The translations under genes were made by a program, and so were the position numbers. The notes beneath the pieces are model-generated. The model saw only the letters and a list, made by a program, of their open reading frames with translations. It was not told the origin of the DNA and did no database searches. From Candolleomyces eurysporus (Eukaryota > Basidiomycota > Agaricomycetes > Agaricales > Psathyrellaceae), in NCBI GenBank assembly GCA_027579435.1, contig JANBPK010001084.1, forward strand, positions 1 through 55,429: a stretch of DNA of 55,429 bases, written 5' to 3'. Every line of letters begins with the position of its first letter. Positions within the stretch are counted from its first letter, which is position 1. Shown one piece after another: positions 1-11,528 of this stretch.

Positions 1-2
1 AT

Positions 3-404
3 CTCCCGCTGTTGGGGCGTCCACCTCTCTTTAGGGATCCCAGCGTAGTGTTTAGGGTAAAAGTACGGATACAAAGAGTTGAGCGAACCGAGGACTAGAG
101 GTTTCTCCCATGGTTTCGGGGTAGGCGGGGGCTGGGGTGTGAGTACGGACGGTTTGAGCTCGAGCTCCGCCAGAGGTTTGCGAGTGCGGTTTGCCCTAGG
201 AGCCGGTGTGGGGGTAGGAGGAGTCTGCTGCCTGGCCTGCGATTGGGCTGTGGACCGGGTGTACGGTCTATTGTACGGTTTATTCGAAGATGAACTCGAA
301 GAAGAAGAGGAGGTCTGAGTCTGAGGACCAGCGGGAGACGCAGAGGAAGCGGAATTGGACGCAGACGCGGAACCTTGTTGGCGACGACGACGATCCGATG
401 GCAT
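3..404 (-). CDS. N-terminal part of an unrecognised protein, cut by the window edge
   Basis: An open frame starts at an ATG at 404 on the minus strand and stays open to the left edge, giving about 134 residues without a stop. The first ~100 residues are low complexity: a basic start (SDRRRRQQ), then Ser/Ala-rich, poly-Ser and Pro/Thr-rich stretches, as expected for a disordered N-terminus. The last ~30 residues become ordinary and aromatic (SLYPYFYPKHYAG, then KERWTPQQRE), suggesting that a folded domain begins at the edge. I do not recognise the family. Competing frames over the same DNA are arginine/proline-rich and look like shadows. The start choice is the first ATG and is not otherwise supported. 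Confidence 0.5.
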   Translation of the reverse strand, partial: MPSDRRRRQQGSASASNSASSASPAGPQTQTSSSSSSSSSNKPYNRPYTRSTAQSQARQQTPPTPTPAPRANRTRKPLAELELKPSVLTPQPPPTPKPWEKPLVLGSLNSLYPYFYPKHYAGIPKERWTPQQRE

Positions 405-1902
405 AATAGTGTTAGAGTTTCCTGTGTCTTTGAGCTTGCTGTGCTGACTCGAGAGATAGCTAAGGTGCACACCAACCCTCCCTTCGACCCCTTATAACAG
501 CCATCCCAACTCTGGCTTTGACCAGCCCTCTGCTGCTCTGTGTGCTTGGACACAACGCAACGCAACAAAAAAACCGTGCGGAGGCTGTGCTTGGACCCAT
601 GCTTGGACCCATGACTGACAACGGCCAGCGTGCCGACTTGCCGTGTTGGCTTTGACAACTCGAGTCCCTCGAGCTAGTGCTTGGCAGAAATCCGAGTTGC
701 AGATACAATAAGCTTAGAATGAAGTTCACCTTGCGGGAAGGAAGAGCAATTCGGATCCGTGGATGGCGATTGAGCAGCCTATCTATCTGCTCCTGGGCCT
801 ATCGAGAGCTCTGAATCACCCTGCCGTCCCCTTTATAACGAAGGCTGAGAATTGAGTAACCTTCTACTGTCTTCACCGAATGAGCACATTGACTGAGTTT
901 CAAACTGAGGCCGTTCTCCAGACCAAGGTTCGTGCGTAGGTCGTCCTACCACACTTGCCAATATAATGGTTGAGAGAAAGGTAAGACTTCAGGTGAGCAG
1001 TACCTCCACAGCGGAGTGCTCAAATCCACGCGTCTTGAACGACACTTCCATGTAGTGCGATCAGCAGTCCGAGTCACAAGTGCAAGTTGTAGAAGTCCGC
1101 GGGCGATGCGCGTCAGCCCGAGAAGAAAGACCCGAGAGAGCCACTAGTGCTATGTATCAAATTAGGAGATGTCGAACATGCTCCTCCCCGGACCGATTCT
1201 CGATACAGGTCGTAGGGTGTGGATCTCGCCTTCCTCTCGGTTTAACCACGCGCCAGTGGACCAACTCGTCACTTCTGAGGCCACGGGACCGCTTCTTAGC
1301 TCAAGGTTGGCGTATCTGTGGCGACTCCAAGCTCATCCAATGTACTACTCAGCAGGCTCGAGAACTCGTCGCACGTCCCGGCGATATTTCTATCTGCCTT
1401 CTCCCCGGATACTCGGCCGAAGTGCGTATTCGCCCCCTAGAATGCGGGGATGCATTCCGAGTCGGCCGACGTTTGGCTTGTAGTCAGTGAACCAAGATCG
1501 TCTAAATCGTTCAAAAAAACTCTTTCTTATTTTCTCGCTATCCCTACGGATAGGAGGTACTCACGCACATGTACAGAAATGTGGAAGATGTCTCGGGGTT
1601 AGTATAATGGCGAAGGAGAGACCACTAACTTGCTCCCTGGAGTCACCAGAAAGTGATTTCCCACAGAATTATCCTTTGCTTCTTCGTTGCGGGGAAGCCA
1701 TTGAGTAAACTCATTGTCACCGTCTTCGAATATTCTAGCGTCGATCGCGAAAGTCAGATCTTGCACCAGTCTGATACAAGTTTCGGGCAGCGTGCACCCA
1801 CTCGCACTGTAGCTATAAAGGGTCGAGAGGTTTGGATTGGTATCTTCAGTCTGCTCAGCACTTTCAACTCCCATTGAATCCTCTCGAATACCAACCTCTA
1901 CA
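405..1902. other. Intergenic stretch, no gene supported
   Basis: This stretch separates the minus-strand partial gene from the plus-strand inhibitor, so it should hold two divergent promoters. An open frame at 1080-1490 (+) codes for 136 residues rich in Arg and Cys with no recognisable domain and an overlapping alternative frame. I do not count it as a gene. No tRNA or repeat was recognised. Confidence 0.4.
1814..1820 (+). promoter_or_regulatory. TATA-like box upstream of the I66 inhibitor gene
   Basis: The sequence TATAAAG lies 83 nt before the ATG at 1903, a plausible distance for a core promoter with a short leader. It is followed by a pyrimidine-rich leader with CAACCTCTACA just before the ATG. 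Confidence 0.45.
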
Positions 1903-2564
1903 ATGCCTCTCGAAAGCGGAACCTATACTATCTCCAGCGTCTCGAGCAACACCCCTCTTGGTGTCCTCCCCTTCGACAACGATGGCGGCTCTTCCGAGCC
2001 CGCGAGCATCGGTACTCTTGGAGAGCACGACACAGCGCCCAAGGTACGTCTTCCGAGTGACACCGTCTGCACTGAGGCTGCTGATCATGACACGTTGTAT
2101 GCCACTACATTGACAACAGTGGAAGATCGTCAGAGACTCGAGCGGAAAGGACATCTATCACATCTACCTCAAAGATGTCGGTCGTGCTGTTAGCCAAGAC
2201 CATCTCCTGTGGGCCGACCCCTCCAAGAACGATGATAAGAAGGGGGTATGGAACGTTCAATACCAGGAACATCACGGAAAGCATATTTATACGTAAGTAA
2301 TCTGATCGACGTACTCGATAATCATGCTCAACTTGGTATCTGTTTTCACTCGACGCCGTTCGTGACATCTTTCCAACGGAATGAATGGGTGTTTATCTAG
2401 CATTTGCGAGCTCTGGACCGGAATAGGATGGGTCGTGCCAGGTGGCGAAAGTGGAACTCAGGTCTCGATCAGGCCGCTCATCGTGGCGCCAAGCTTNCCC
2501 CCCAATGTTTCCACCTTTCGAGCTCTTCAAGATCGTTCGCGTTGAGGATGGTGATGAGGAGTGA
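1903..2564 (+). CDS. Beta-trefoil protease inhibitor, I66 (cospin-like) family
   Basis: Three exons can be assembled: 1903-2043, 2120-2292 and 2401-2564, with introns GTACGT..CAG and GTAAGT..TAG. The product is about 158 residues. It opens with LESGTYTISSV and closes with GWVVPGGESGTQVSIRPLIV followed by PPMFPPFELFKIVRV, which matches the conserved C-terminal block of the peptidase inhibitor I66 family, a small beta-trefoil fold known from mushrooms. There is no signal peptide, consistent with the cytosolic defence inhibitors of this family. In the last exon an N at 2497, next to a C run, shifts the frame. Removing one base restores the family sequence and gives a total length divisible by three. 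I read the break as a base-calling artefact. Confidence 0.8.
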
Positions 2565-2934
2565 GATGGGATCGTGAGCTCGGGGTCATGCCTCGTTCTC
2601 TGATCTTTTTTCGAGATTGGTTCAAGAGTCAGGCCGGCGTCAAGTGGGAAACTCTCACAGGAGAACATGGACATTGTGGTATCAGTTTGTTGTAGTCTGT
2701 TGTGTTGGTAGCAAATGATATGGATATCGAGGTGTAGGCCTGCTGGCTTCGACTGACAGCCTGTAAACCAAACACTTGCGCATACATTTATTCATCAACG
2801 AAACCAACGCACACCAAAAGACTAGACAACTATAGAACAGAGGTAAATGTAAAAATGGGATTCCGACTCTGCAGTCCATAAGATAGAACAACAACGAGAT
2901 AGTGGTACATACGGTAGTAAAACGACGTCAAATT

Positions 2935-4560
2935 TCAAGCTTCCATTGGGTTACGAGGCACAGAAACAGGTTTGACTTCAACTAAGCAGCGAGCAGGATA
3001 CGGCAGCCCTCGAAAAATCACCGTTGAACCATCCGTCTCAATCTTCTGAACCACAGGTCTCCACTCTTCCTTCAACGGATCGGTTAAAAGGTTTGGTCGA
3101 GGGGGCATATGAATACGCTCCAAGTGCCTCCCTCTAATAGGAGTAGACGGGAGGCGTGCGGCGTACGACTCCCTCTGAAGGTCCTCAAGCACAATGGGAT
3201 ACTCGAACGGACGAGTAAAAATTACTGACCTCAGTTCCGGCATCGTCTCCAACACCAAATGCCAATCCGACACGCACGATACCGACGTGATATACAACTC
3301 CCTGATTCCTCCTAGAAGCGATCCCACATATGGAAGGAGTACGGGAATTGAACTGGAGGCGTCGATGAAAATAGTCGATGAGGTTCGGGTCAGGGTGAAT
3401 TCGGATTTCCCGCGGATTTCTGAATGGGTCAGAACGAGGGTATTAGGTCGAGTAAGTCCCGCTGCGTCCCATTGATCGACGACTTGTTGTTGGCTGGGAT
3501 CGCCGAAAAGTTGCAGCTGAGCACCCGCCTGATACAGAGGGAGTTCTTTGAACCAAAAGTGCAGTGTGCAATGCGGTTGGATACCGATATGGGCGAGAAT
3601 ACACCGCGGGTTGTCAATTGCATGAACCGGATTGTCTTCCCCAAATACGAAAGTGTGTAGATGTGGAAATTGGGCAAGTGGTGCCGTCGGCCAGATAAAA
3701 CGTTCTGGAACATGGGGCCCTGCGTTGACTAATGACAGGGACTGCAGCCCTGGTGAAAGTGAGAGAACGTGCACAAAATCACTTATTCGCAACCTCTCCG
3801 TCGCCGGTTGGTTGCAGAGATAGAGGTGTGTGAGATTTGGGAAGCTGTTTTGTGACCATGATACGACGAAACTGAGGCTGAGCTTTCGCAAGGATGGCAC
3901 AAACCCACCGAAAATCTTTGGCAGATGCCCTGCCTGTAGGTTGTTGCCATCCGCGAAGCTCAGGTCAGAGACTTCGAGAGAAAGCGATTGGAGTTTAGGG
4001 GTATCGAAGTCTCGGAGGATATCCCAGAGCTTTGGACCGAGGTTCCATGCCTCTGAGAGATGCAACGAGACTATCTGGGTGTGTCGCGCGTTTCTCCTGA
4101 ACTGATCGAAGAAGGGACCGGGTCGAATGCCATGAGTGGTAGGTACCCAACGGGTCATGCATCGTTGATGGAGATGCAACGGGGTTGACGGGCCGGCGTT
4201 CTTGAGATAGTAAAGTCCCCAAGCGCTCTCGCCAAACCAGCTGGGGATGACAAGATGATTCCAGAGTCTTGGCTCCTCCAGTGCGACCCGCCTCCAATGA
4301 GAACATACATGCGTTATTTCCCGGACCGCGGAGTTAGCGTATTGAAAACGACCCTCCGGGAAGGTGGCAATGGGGAACTCTACAAAGAAGTCGCGTATGT
4401 GGGAGGATCGAATGAGCGAAAAAATATAAGATAGAATGTTGGAAGGTAGATTATTGGTGCGAGATCTTGAGTTGTGGCGTAAGCGGATGAGGCGTGCTGA
4501 GTATTGCATATCACGCTCCATATTCAATAACTGTACGGTAGTCCGTTGCGGTAATCCCAT
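2935..4560 (-). CDS. F-box protein
   Basis: A single uninterrupted exon gives 541 residues. Residues ~8-32 form a short helical, charged lead-in. An F-box-like motif follows at ~38-100 (NNLPSNILSYIFSLI, then THVCSHWRRVALEEPRLWNHL). The rest is leucine-rich with repeated patterns of the type LPSLRKLSLSF and FPNLTHLYLCN, as in the degenerate LRR tails of the large Agaricomycete F-box families. Such proteins are substrate adaptors for SCF ubiquitin ligases; the substrate cannot be inferred. The gene stands alone on this strand. The first ATG at 4560 is used; an alternative in-frame ATG 13 codons downstream would still include the whole F-box. Confidence 0.85.
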   Translation of the reverse strand: MGLPQRTTVQLLNMERDMQYSARLIRLRHNSRSRTNNLPSNILSYIFSLIRSSHIRDFFVEFPIATFPEGRFQYANSAVREITHVCSHWRRVALEEPRLWNHLVIPSWFGESAWGLYYLKNAGPSTPLHLHQRCMTRWVPTTHGIRPGPFFDQFRRNARHTQIVSLHLSEAWNLGPKLWDILRDFDTPKLQSLSLEVSDLSFADGNNLQAGHLPKIFGGFVPSLRKLSLSFVVSWSQNSFPNLTHLYLCNQPATERLRISDFVHVLSLSPGLQSLSLVNAGPHVPERFIWPTAPLAQFPHLHTFVFGEDNPVHAIDNPRCILAHIGIQPHCTLHFWFKELPLYQAGAQLQLFGDPSQQQVVDQWDAAGLTRPNTLVLTHSEIRGKSEFTLTRTSSTIFIDASSSIPVLLPYVGSLLGGIRELYITSVSCVSDWHLVLETMPELRSVIFTRPFEYPIVLEDLQRESYAARLPSTPIRGRHLERIHMPPRPNLLTDPLKEEWRPVVQKIETDGSTVIFRGLPYPARCLVEVKPVSVPRNPMEA

Positions 4561-5515
4561 ACTTCAATTTTCAGATACAAGGACTCACAGATCTGAGTGA
4601 TACATCTCTGAGTTGGGGTCAGACATTCAAGCGCCTAATTTGTTACCCTAAAGTGAATTCTCCTCACCTCCAGGTGATTGAGGGGTCTTTTCTCGTCAGG
4701 AGAGCTTCTTCTGTTGTTAAAAGCCGTTTGATCGCACTCAAGTGCTCGAGGAGCGACAAATTGCTGGCTGTATGCAGGTGATCCATGGGACGAGGGACGA
4801 TAGTAGATAGGAAGAAGCGATTACTGTTATCGGCTCCCAATCTCCGACTCAAGTGTATGGAAAAGGCAGTGCATTCAATGCGGCGTGGCGCATATCTACA
4901 ATGCCTCTGATTCCTAACACGAACAAACCGACATTTTCGGTGTTTGGTCCGCTTGTTGCTATTTGCTAGCGCGTAAGTACCAGTTTCGCTGGTAGTCATC
5001 ATTAACTCAAACATAAATCTTCTCAGTTATACATTCTCCTCGCAGAATTTTCGAAGTGGTTGTTTTGCCGACCGTAAATTTCCAGACTCGAATACCCAGG
5101 TGATGCCACCAACATTACATGACTGTCCGGGTGCGAATTTGGACAGTGTCGTCTGGCCTTGTGACCTTGACGCGTGGACTTCAGTTTTGGTATCATGTCG
5201 TAACGGTAGGGGCAACAGCTCTCACTGCCCACCGCTGTGAGAGAAAGAAACTCCGAGTGAATTTAAGCACATCACAAGGCTGTGCGCTTACCTCTGTATC
5301 ATGACCATCGAGTTCGTGGGTTGACGCCCACAGTTATTGCCAGGTCTCGAAGTTGCAGGTTTAAAGTTATGAATAATGAAAACCTATCAATCCTTGCTTG
5401 GTGTGTCCCCTGCTTTGCGCCTTACCCGCTTTTACTGATTTCCATTGACAATTAACTCACCAGGTTACCCATCCCACTTATCAAACGCATCGTGTCGTGC
5501 ATCGTTATTCTCCAG
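4561..5515. other. Intergenic stretch between the F-box and CHAT genes
   Basis: This is divergent promoter space for the F-box gene (minus) and the TPR-CHAT gene (plus). A minus-strand frame at 4664-5014 ends with a leucine-rich helical stretch. I tried to splice it to the F-box gene as an upstream exon, but each acceptor tested leads to a stop, so I left it out. Undetected 5' exons of the CHAT gene may lie near 5340-5515. Confidence 0.35.
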
Positions 5516-8500
5516 GGGCATCCCACAGGTAGCATCACCCCCGTTCTGTCTACTTGGTCTCTGACGTTTTCTTAGCCCAAATGGATCTTATAGGGGGCCT
5601 CTGTCACCATCGCTTTGAAAGAAGGACATCAGAGGTCGCTTATATCAACGAGGCCGTTTCCATTCGGCGAAGTGCTGTCCAGATGACAGTGGAAGGCCAC
5701 CCGGACCGCCCCAGGCGACTCGTCAACCTGGTTCTCTCGCTACAAGCACGTTTCCAATACACGGGAGGTTTACATGACATCGAGGAAGCCATCGCGTCAT
5801 CGCAGCGAGCTTTGGCCACCACACCCCCCCAACGATCCCGGTTTCGCGTTCCGTTTTGAGACGCTTGGGAACTCTCACTTCCTTCGATTTGAACGGACGC
5901 ACCAGCGATCTGACCTCCACGATGCAATATCCACATATCAGCGAGCTCTGAAGCTCTCTCCCAGGGAAGGCCACCCCCCTGAATTACTCAACAGTGTTGG
6001 AAACGCCGTCTTCCGCCGGTTTCAATTCACTGGAAGGATGGTCGACCTTGAAGAAGCTATATTCAGCTTTCGTAGAGCTGTAAAGATTCACAACAAACAA
6101 CATACTGACGGGTCTGTCTCTCTCAGCGGACTGGGAACGGCACTTCGGACCAAATTTGAGTGTACGGGTGACGCTTCCAATCTGGAAGAAGCGATAGTGG
6201 TCATACAGCAAGCAGTAGATGCAACCCCTTCTCGGCATCCAAACCTCCCAGCGTGGTACAGCAATCTCGGAAGCGCTCTACGGAGTCGTTTCGATCTCAG
6301 GGGCCGGCTGGAAGATATCAATCGTGCCATATCGGTGACACAAAGGGCTATTGACATGACTCCACAGGACAGTGCGGACCTGCCAGGATGGTTGCTCAAC
6401 CTAGGAAATGCACTTCAGCTCCGCTCCGACCGGACAGACGATATCGCCGACCTCACTCAGTCGATATCAGCCAAACGGAAAGCCCTGGAGCTTACCCCTC
6501 TAGACCACTCCCGCCTTCCCTCGGTGTTGTACAACCTTGGCGCGACACTCTATCGCCATTTCGGAGTTGTGGGTGACATGAGCAGTGTGGACGAAGCTAT
6601 CCGTATGCAGGTGGAAGCTGTAGAGCTCACTGCTCCGGGTGACGTTGAGCTTGCACAACGTTTCATTGGGCTTGCCATCTCCTACATTGGTCGTTTCAAT
6701 CGCACAGGCCAACCGTCCGACCTGGATAATGCCCTCAAAGCACACGAAAACGCTCAAGCGTTGACACCTCAAGGCCACCCACAGCTTTCAAAAATTCGTT
6801 CTTCTCTGGGAGATGCCTATCATGGTCGCTTCTTAATCTCTGGTGCCATTCAAGACATCAATGAGGCGATATTCAACCGTAGAGAGGCAGTAAAGCTCAC
6901 CCAGATTGGGCATAAAGATAGGCCATATGAACTATGCGCTCTAGGCCGCTCCATCGTGCAGCGTTACCAGCACCAAGGTGCAGGGGCGGATCTTGAGGAG
7001 TCGATTCCCATGATGCAGGAAGCTATTGGAATGATTACAGAGGACGAAAAACGGATGCCGGAGTTCCTCGTCGCCCTAGGTATCGCGCTTATGGCTCGCT
7101 ACGAGCACAGAGAGGACATGACGGACCTCGAAGAATCGATATCCATTCTTCAGAAGTCGGTCAGTCTCACACGTGAAGGGGATCCAAGCCTCCCTGAACG
7201 ACTTAACAGCCTCGGGAGTGCCTGCCACCACCGCTTTAAGCACTCAAGAGACTTCATTGACATCCGCGAAGCCATCGAAGCCAGAGAGAAAGCGGTAGCC
7301 CTCACACCAGCCGACGATACAAGACTCATTGATTACCTCAACAACCTTGGAAGCTCATACCAACTCTTCTATCAAGTGGCACTGGACTTCAGGTTTATAG
7401 AGCAGGCAATCTCGGTCGAGGAGAAAGCTATTGCCGTAGCGCCTGCTGGGCATGCGAAAAACCCTTCTCTGTTCAACAACCTCAGCAACTCCCTTCTATA
7501 TCGGTTCGACCACACAAAAGACCTTTCCGACATTGACAAAGCAATATCTTTGAAGGAAGAGGCGATTGCCCTATGCCCTCCTGACCATGCCGATCTCCAC
7601 AGCCATATTAAGAACCTCGGAAGCGCATGGAGAGCCCGGTTCGAAGCCACGAAAGAGCTTGCGGACATTGACAAGGCCATTCTCCGGTATAGAGAATCGC
7701 TTGAATTAGTACCACCCCTCCACTCTAGCCAACAAGCACTATATGACAGCATTGCGTATGCGTTCTATATTCGATCTTTCACATCAAAAGATAACGGCGA
7801 TACGGAAGAAGCGATCGCCTACTACCGCCTTGCAGCAACTTCCTCGGCCGGAAGCGCAAGAGCGAAACTTGAAGCAGCGGATAAATGGGCGCTGGTGGCT
7901 CAGAAGAGAGACCGCACCGACCCCGAAGTACTCGAAGCGTTCGATGTTGCAGTTAATTTGTGGACCATGGTCGGGGGATTGGAGAAGACGGTCCAGCATC
8001 GGCATGAAGTGCTCCAGGGAAACACAACATTCATTCTCAAGGCGGCCGCAGTCGCGTTCGAATTTGGAAGGATTGATAAGGCTCTGGAGTGGTTGGAACA
8101 GGGAAGATGCGTTGTGTGGAATCAAATCAACCACCTCCGTTCCCCTTTAGACGCCCTACGACATCACGACGAAAATCTGGCCGGCAGAGTGTTGCAGCTG
8201 TCAAAAATGCTTGAGTTAGCAGGATCGAGGGAGAGGTCGTTTCCATGCACCATAGAAGAGAAGATGTCGCTGCAGCAGGAGGTGAAGTCGCACACGAGGA
8301 TGGTAAAGGAGTGGGATGAACTGCTGGCGACGATTCATGGGATTCCTGGTTTCGAGGACTTTCTCCAGCCAACCTCCTACTCGCAGTTGCTTCGACACCT
8401 TCCGCAAGATGGATCAGTCGTGGTCATCAATGTACACAGAGACCGTTGTGATGCTCTCGCTCTCTCCTCGGAATTCGACCAGCCCAAACACATTCCCCTT

Positions 8501-9594
8501 CCCGAATTCTCGGATAAACAAGCCGAGCGCCTACACCACCGACTTCAAAAGAGACTCGCAGTTTTTGCACTCTCTGGGCGGCAGGAGGAGGATAATGAGG
8601 TGACCGGACGTGCGATGAGAGCGTTGAAGCGGGATGCCGAGGGTCAAGATGTTGTCCAGGATGTTTTGTTGGTGCTCTGGAAGACCGTCGTAAAGCCAAT
8701 TCTTGACTGTATGGGGCTCGAGGTTCGTACCCTGAAATTCCGACAGATAAATATACTCCTAAACAATGTTTACAGCCCTCAGACTCACCAAACAAACGGA
8801 TATGGTGGTGCACCACCGGACACCTCATTTTCCTTCCAATTCACGCGGCTGGAATTTACGATGGCACCGTCCATTCAACGCTATTCGACTATGCTGTATC
8901 ATCCTACATCCCTACTGTCAGCTCTCTCTCGAACTATCTGAAGAAGCCGAGAACGATCGACTCACAGGTAGAAGGGGTGCTGATGGTGTCTCAACCCAAC
9001 GCAAGCGGCAGCCTTCCACTCCCAGGAGCAAAGAAAGAGATAGAGCTCATTCATAAACTGCTCAAACCGCATAGCATAAGGTGTTCTACCTTGGAGTCAG
9101 CCAACGCAACGATAGAAGCCGTTCGAAAAAACATGGAGGACTTCACTTGCATCCACTTTGCCTGCCATGCCTCTCAACACCCTCAAAAGCCGTTCCGGAG
9201 TTGCTTCCACCTGCACGATGGCCCACTAGAGCTATCCCGTATTATCCAAAGTAACTTGGAATCGGCAGACCTCGCATTCCTTTCCGCTTGTCAGACAAGT
9301 GCCGGAGACGAGACGTTGTCGGAGGAGGCGGTCCATCTCGCAGCTGGGATGATGGCAGCTGGATATCGCAGTGTTGTGGCGACTATGTGGACGATCAGAG
9401 ACGAGTACGCTCCAGGGGTTGCCGAAAGCTTCTACCGAAATTTGCTCGGGAGTGAGGTTGGAGGAAGGACTGAAGTTGACAGTTCCAGGGCGGCCTTTGC
9501 TCTTCATCGTGCTACGCAGGAGCTGAGGATGAACCTGGATGCATTGGAGGCGTCGTTCTTGGTGTGGGTTCCTTATGTTCACTTTGGCTTGTAG
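5516..9594 (+). CDS. TPR-repeat protein with C-terminal CHAT (caspase-like) peptidase domain
   Basis: About 1,300 residues are encoded. Exon pieces are 5516-5528 (a probable 5' part), 5576-8722 and 8776-9594, with introns of 47 and 53 nt. The body is a run of about a dozen TPR-like units of ~50 residues, recurring as 'LGNALxxRF..DLEEAIS..RKALELTPxGHPxLP'. The C-terminal CHAT domain carries the expected dyad: His in CIHFACHA (about 9150-9173) and Cys in FLSACQTSAG (about 9277-9306). WWCTTGHLIFLPIHAAG precedes it. CHAT domains are caspase/separase-clan cysteine peptidases; TPR-CHAT architectures are abundant in mushrooms and are suspected to act in regulated cell death or innate immunity. A run of seven C at 5824-5830 carries one C too many, so the frame breaks there; with six C the TPR pattern runs on. 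The true start codon was not found. Confidence 0.8.
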
Positions 9595-10536
9595 GGGAGC
9601 AATGGGTCGTCGCAGGGGAAGAAAGGAAACGGGAATTTGGATGTGGAATTTATTCAGAGGTCGTGAGAGCGAATACCCATTCCTGTGTGCCACCAATTCG
9701 ACTCAGAGGTGATCAATTCAAATTTGGTGCTTATGGGGACGACGATCTCATCTTGAGCTACCCTTCGACTGCTATCGACCATCTTCTCGGCATCCTCGCG
9801 CCGTAGTGGGACTGTTCGTCATCCAAGCAATATCTGGTCGATGTCCGCTACGGATGGTTGGGTCGACAAGAGAGGGATTCGCATCTTCTCTTCGGTTTGA
9901 TTTTACTGCCCTTCTGTATGTGCCTTTATAGGACTCCGTGATTAAAATTATATTGTGTCGTGAAAGCAAAATGAGCTTCGGAGCATGGTCACCGCACGGG
10001 TCGCGTCAATCAACTTGAATCCGACCCCTTCCTGTTGGTGACCATACACAACACGACGAACTACGACAACGTCGTGTTCAACTCTTTTGACTTCCCCTGC
10101 CTCATGTTACACGGACAGGAAGTACTGTTCCATTTTACTCCTATGTGGATCAGTACAAGCAAGCAATCCCAACCAGCGACTAAGTTCCAGGCATGAAGAC
10201 ATCGGATGCGCTCATGGTGCGGGCACGAGGAGGAAAGGCTCCATTGGAGCACCGGTAGGCGACCGAATGTCCGCAACCCATTCCAGAACCGCCTTCATCG
10301 AATATTCGCTATACGGCGAATACACCACTCGCGGGTCTTTCATGGCTGGTCTTTCGACTACCGTAGGTTGACCTGCTCCTCTATCTCAAGGAGATTGCAG
10401 CCCCATCAACCTGGTCCTTACCCCTGTCAAGGCGACGGTCTGACGATTCCCGTTCGCTGTATTTCCGTGCTTTGATCGGTGCCCAAGTTCAAACCGATAT
10501 TTCCTTGAGACAGTTTCATTGAGTACAGACCGCAAT
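9595..10536. other. Intergenic stretch, nothing recognised
   Basis: About 940 bases lie between the stop of the CHAT gene (plus) and the stop of the ubiquitin-like gene (minus), so this is a shared 3' region. Short open frames occur on both strands, but none has a recognisable motif or consistent splice signals. Confidence 0.4.
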
Positions 10537-11219
10537 TTACAACGGAAGGTTCCAGGTGGAAAGTGACATGACCATGTGAAGCGTTGAATCTTTTTCTACG
10601 CCGTATGATTTCAAAAGCTGCTTATTTTCCAATGACTTTCCATTGAAGAGTAAAGTCAGATGCTCCGCTCGAGGTAGGTCTTCCCGTGCTACGAGGATGC
10701 TCTTCAAACCCCAAACTGTTGCGGCGGGATGCAGGTTCACGGTGATCGTTCTGCCCGAGAGGGTCTTGACAAAGATTTGGAATCTATCCATCGATTACCT
10801 TAGTTTATCCCAGTAAAAGTGAGAACGAGCACTTACGTCGTGTATGGGACAATTGCTAGGGTGGTAAGCCTAGGCCTCTTCCGTGGAAGCACCAGTGCCT
10901 CATTTTCATCCTTAATTGAAGGAGTTGTGGAGACACTTTTATGACGCCGTGCAGCTGTGGCAGGCTCTCGCCCAGTGGCTTTTATAAGAAGTCTCCGAGC
11001 CTTCGGGATGACACTCTTCCAGGCTTCTTTGGATATCTCAACCTCTTCTCCTTCCGCAGCGGCAAGCTCAGTCGTGAAGAATAAATCCTTTACAGAACTC
11101 TGGGAATGGGAATATATGCAACTTACGCGATATTTCGACGTCTTAGCAGGCCGAGGAATTGCTATCTTGCGTGAATTGTACTGCAAAATGATAACGTTGG
11201 GTATGTCGAGAGCGTCCAT
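10537..11219 (-). CDS. Two-domain protein with C-terminal ubiquitin-like domain, paralogue A
   Basis: Exons 11219-10837 and 10783-10537 (intron 53 nt, GTAAGT..TAG) give 209 residues. The acceptor choice avoids an in-frame stop and joins directly to FQIFVKTLSGRTITVNL. The C-terminal ~75 residues are ubiquitin-like: FQIFVKTL at strand 1, LTLLFNGKSLE at strand 3, and GVEKDSTLHMVM at the last strand. There is no terminal Gly-Gly, so conjugation is unlikely; an interaction domain is more plausible. The N-terminal domain is not recognised. It shares a start (DIP, then RKxxxPRP) and the block 'TTELAxxxGEEVEISKEAWKSVIPK' with paralogue B at 13402-14240. A perfect GTAAGT donor in the first exon, at the same position as an intron in B, has no acceptor at a normal distance, so I read through it. 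Confidence 0.65.
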
Positions 11220-11528
11220 TCCGGTGGTAAACAGGGGTCAATAGGGGTACTCTGCTTCAGAGAGACGAGGATGGTAGTTGCTTCCAGCGGCCGGACGCTC
11301 AGGAATCTTTGTAGCTGTTATGAGTGGTTTGGGCTTTGTTGGCCCTGGGCCGTCCAAACGTTGTCCAACAGTTGCAAAGTCAAAGCTACGAGTCGCGTGA
11401 TCGCATCAACCTCAAAATCGAAACAAACTTGATTGGACTCCTTACACAAGAGATAACCAAAAGTTCAATACAGCTATCAACGAGAGACAATTCCGTTCCC
11501 TCACCTCTCGCAGCTGTCGGAAGACGTA

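Noticed and set aside
1080..1490. A 136-residue open frame
   Set aside because: Arg/Cys-rich composition, an overlapping long frame on the same strand, and no domain or splice context.
1583..1640. A tRNA-like start (GTCTCGGGGTTAGTATAATGGCG)
   Set aside because: No matching acceptor stem, anticodon arm or T loop follows.
4664..5014. Possible upstream exon of the F-box gene
   Set aside because: A donor is present, but each acceptor tested leads into a stop before the F-box frame; the F-box ATG already gives a typical N-terminus.
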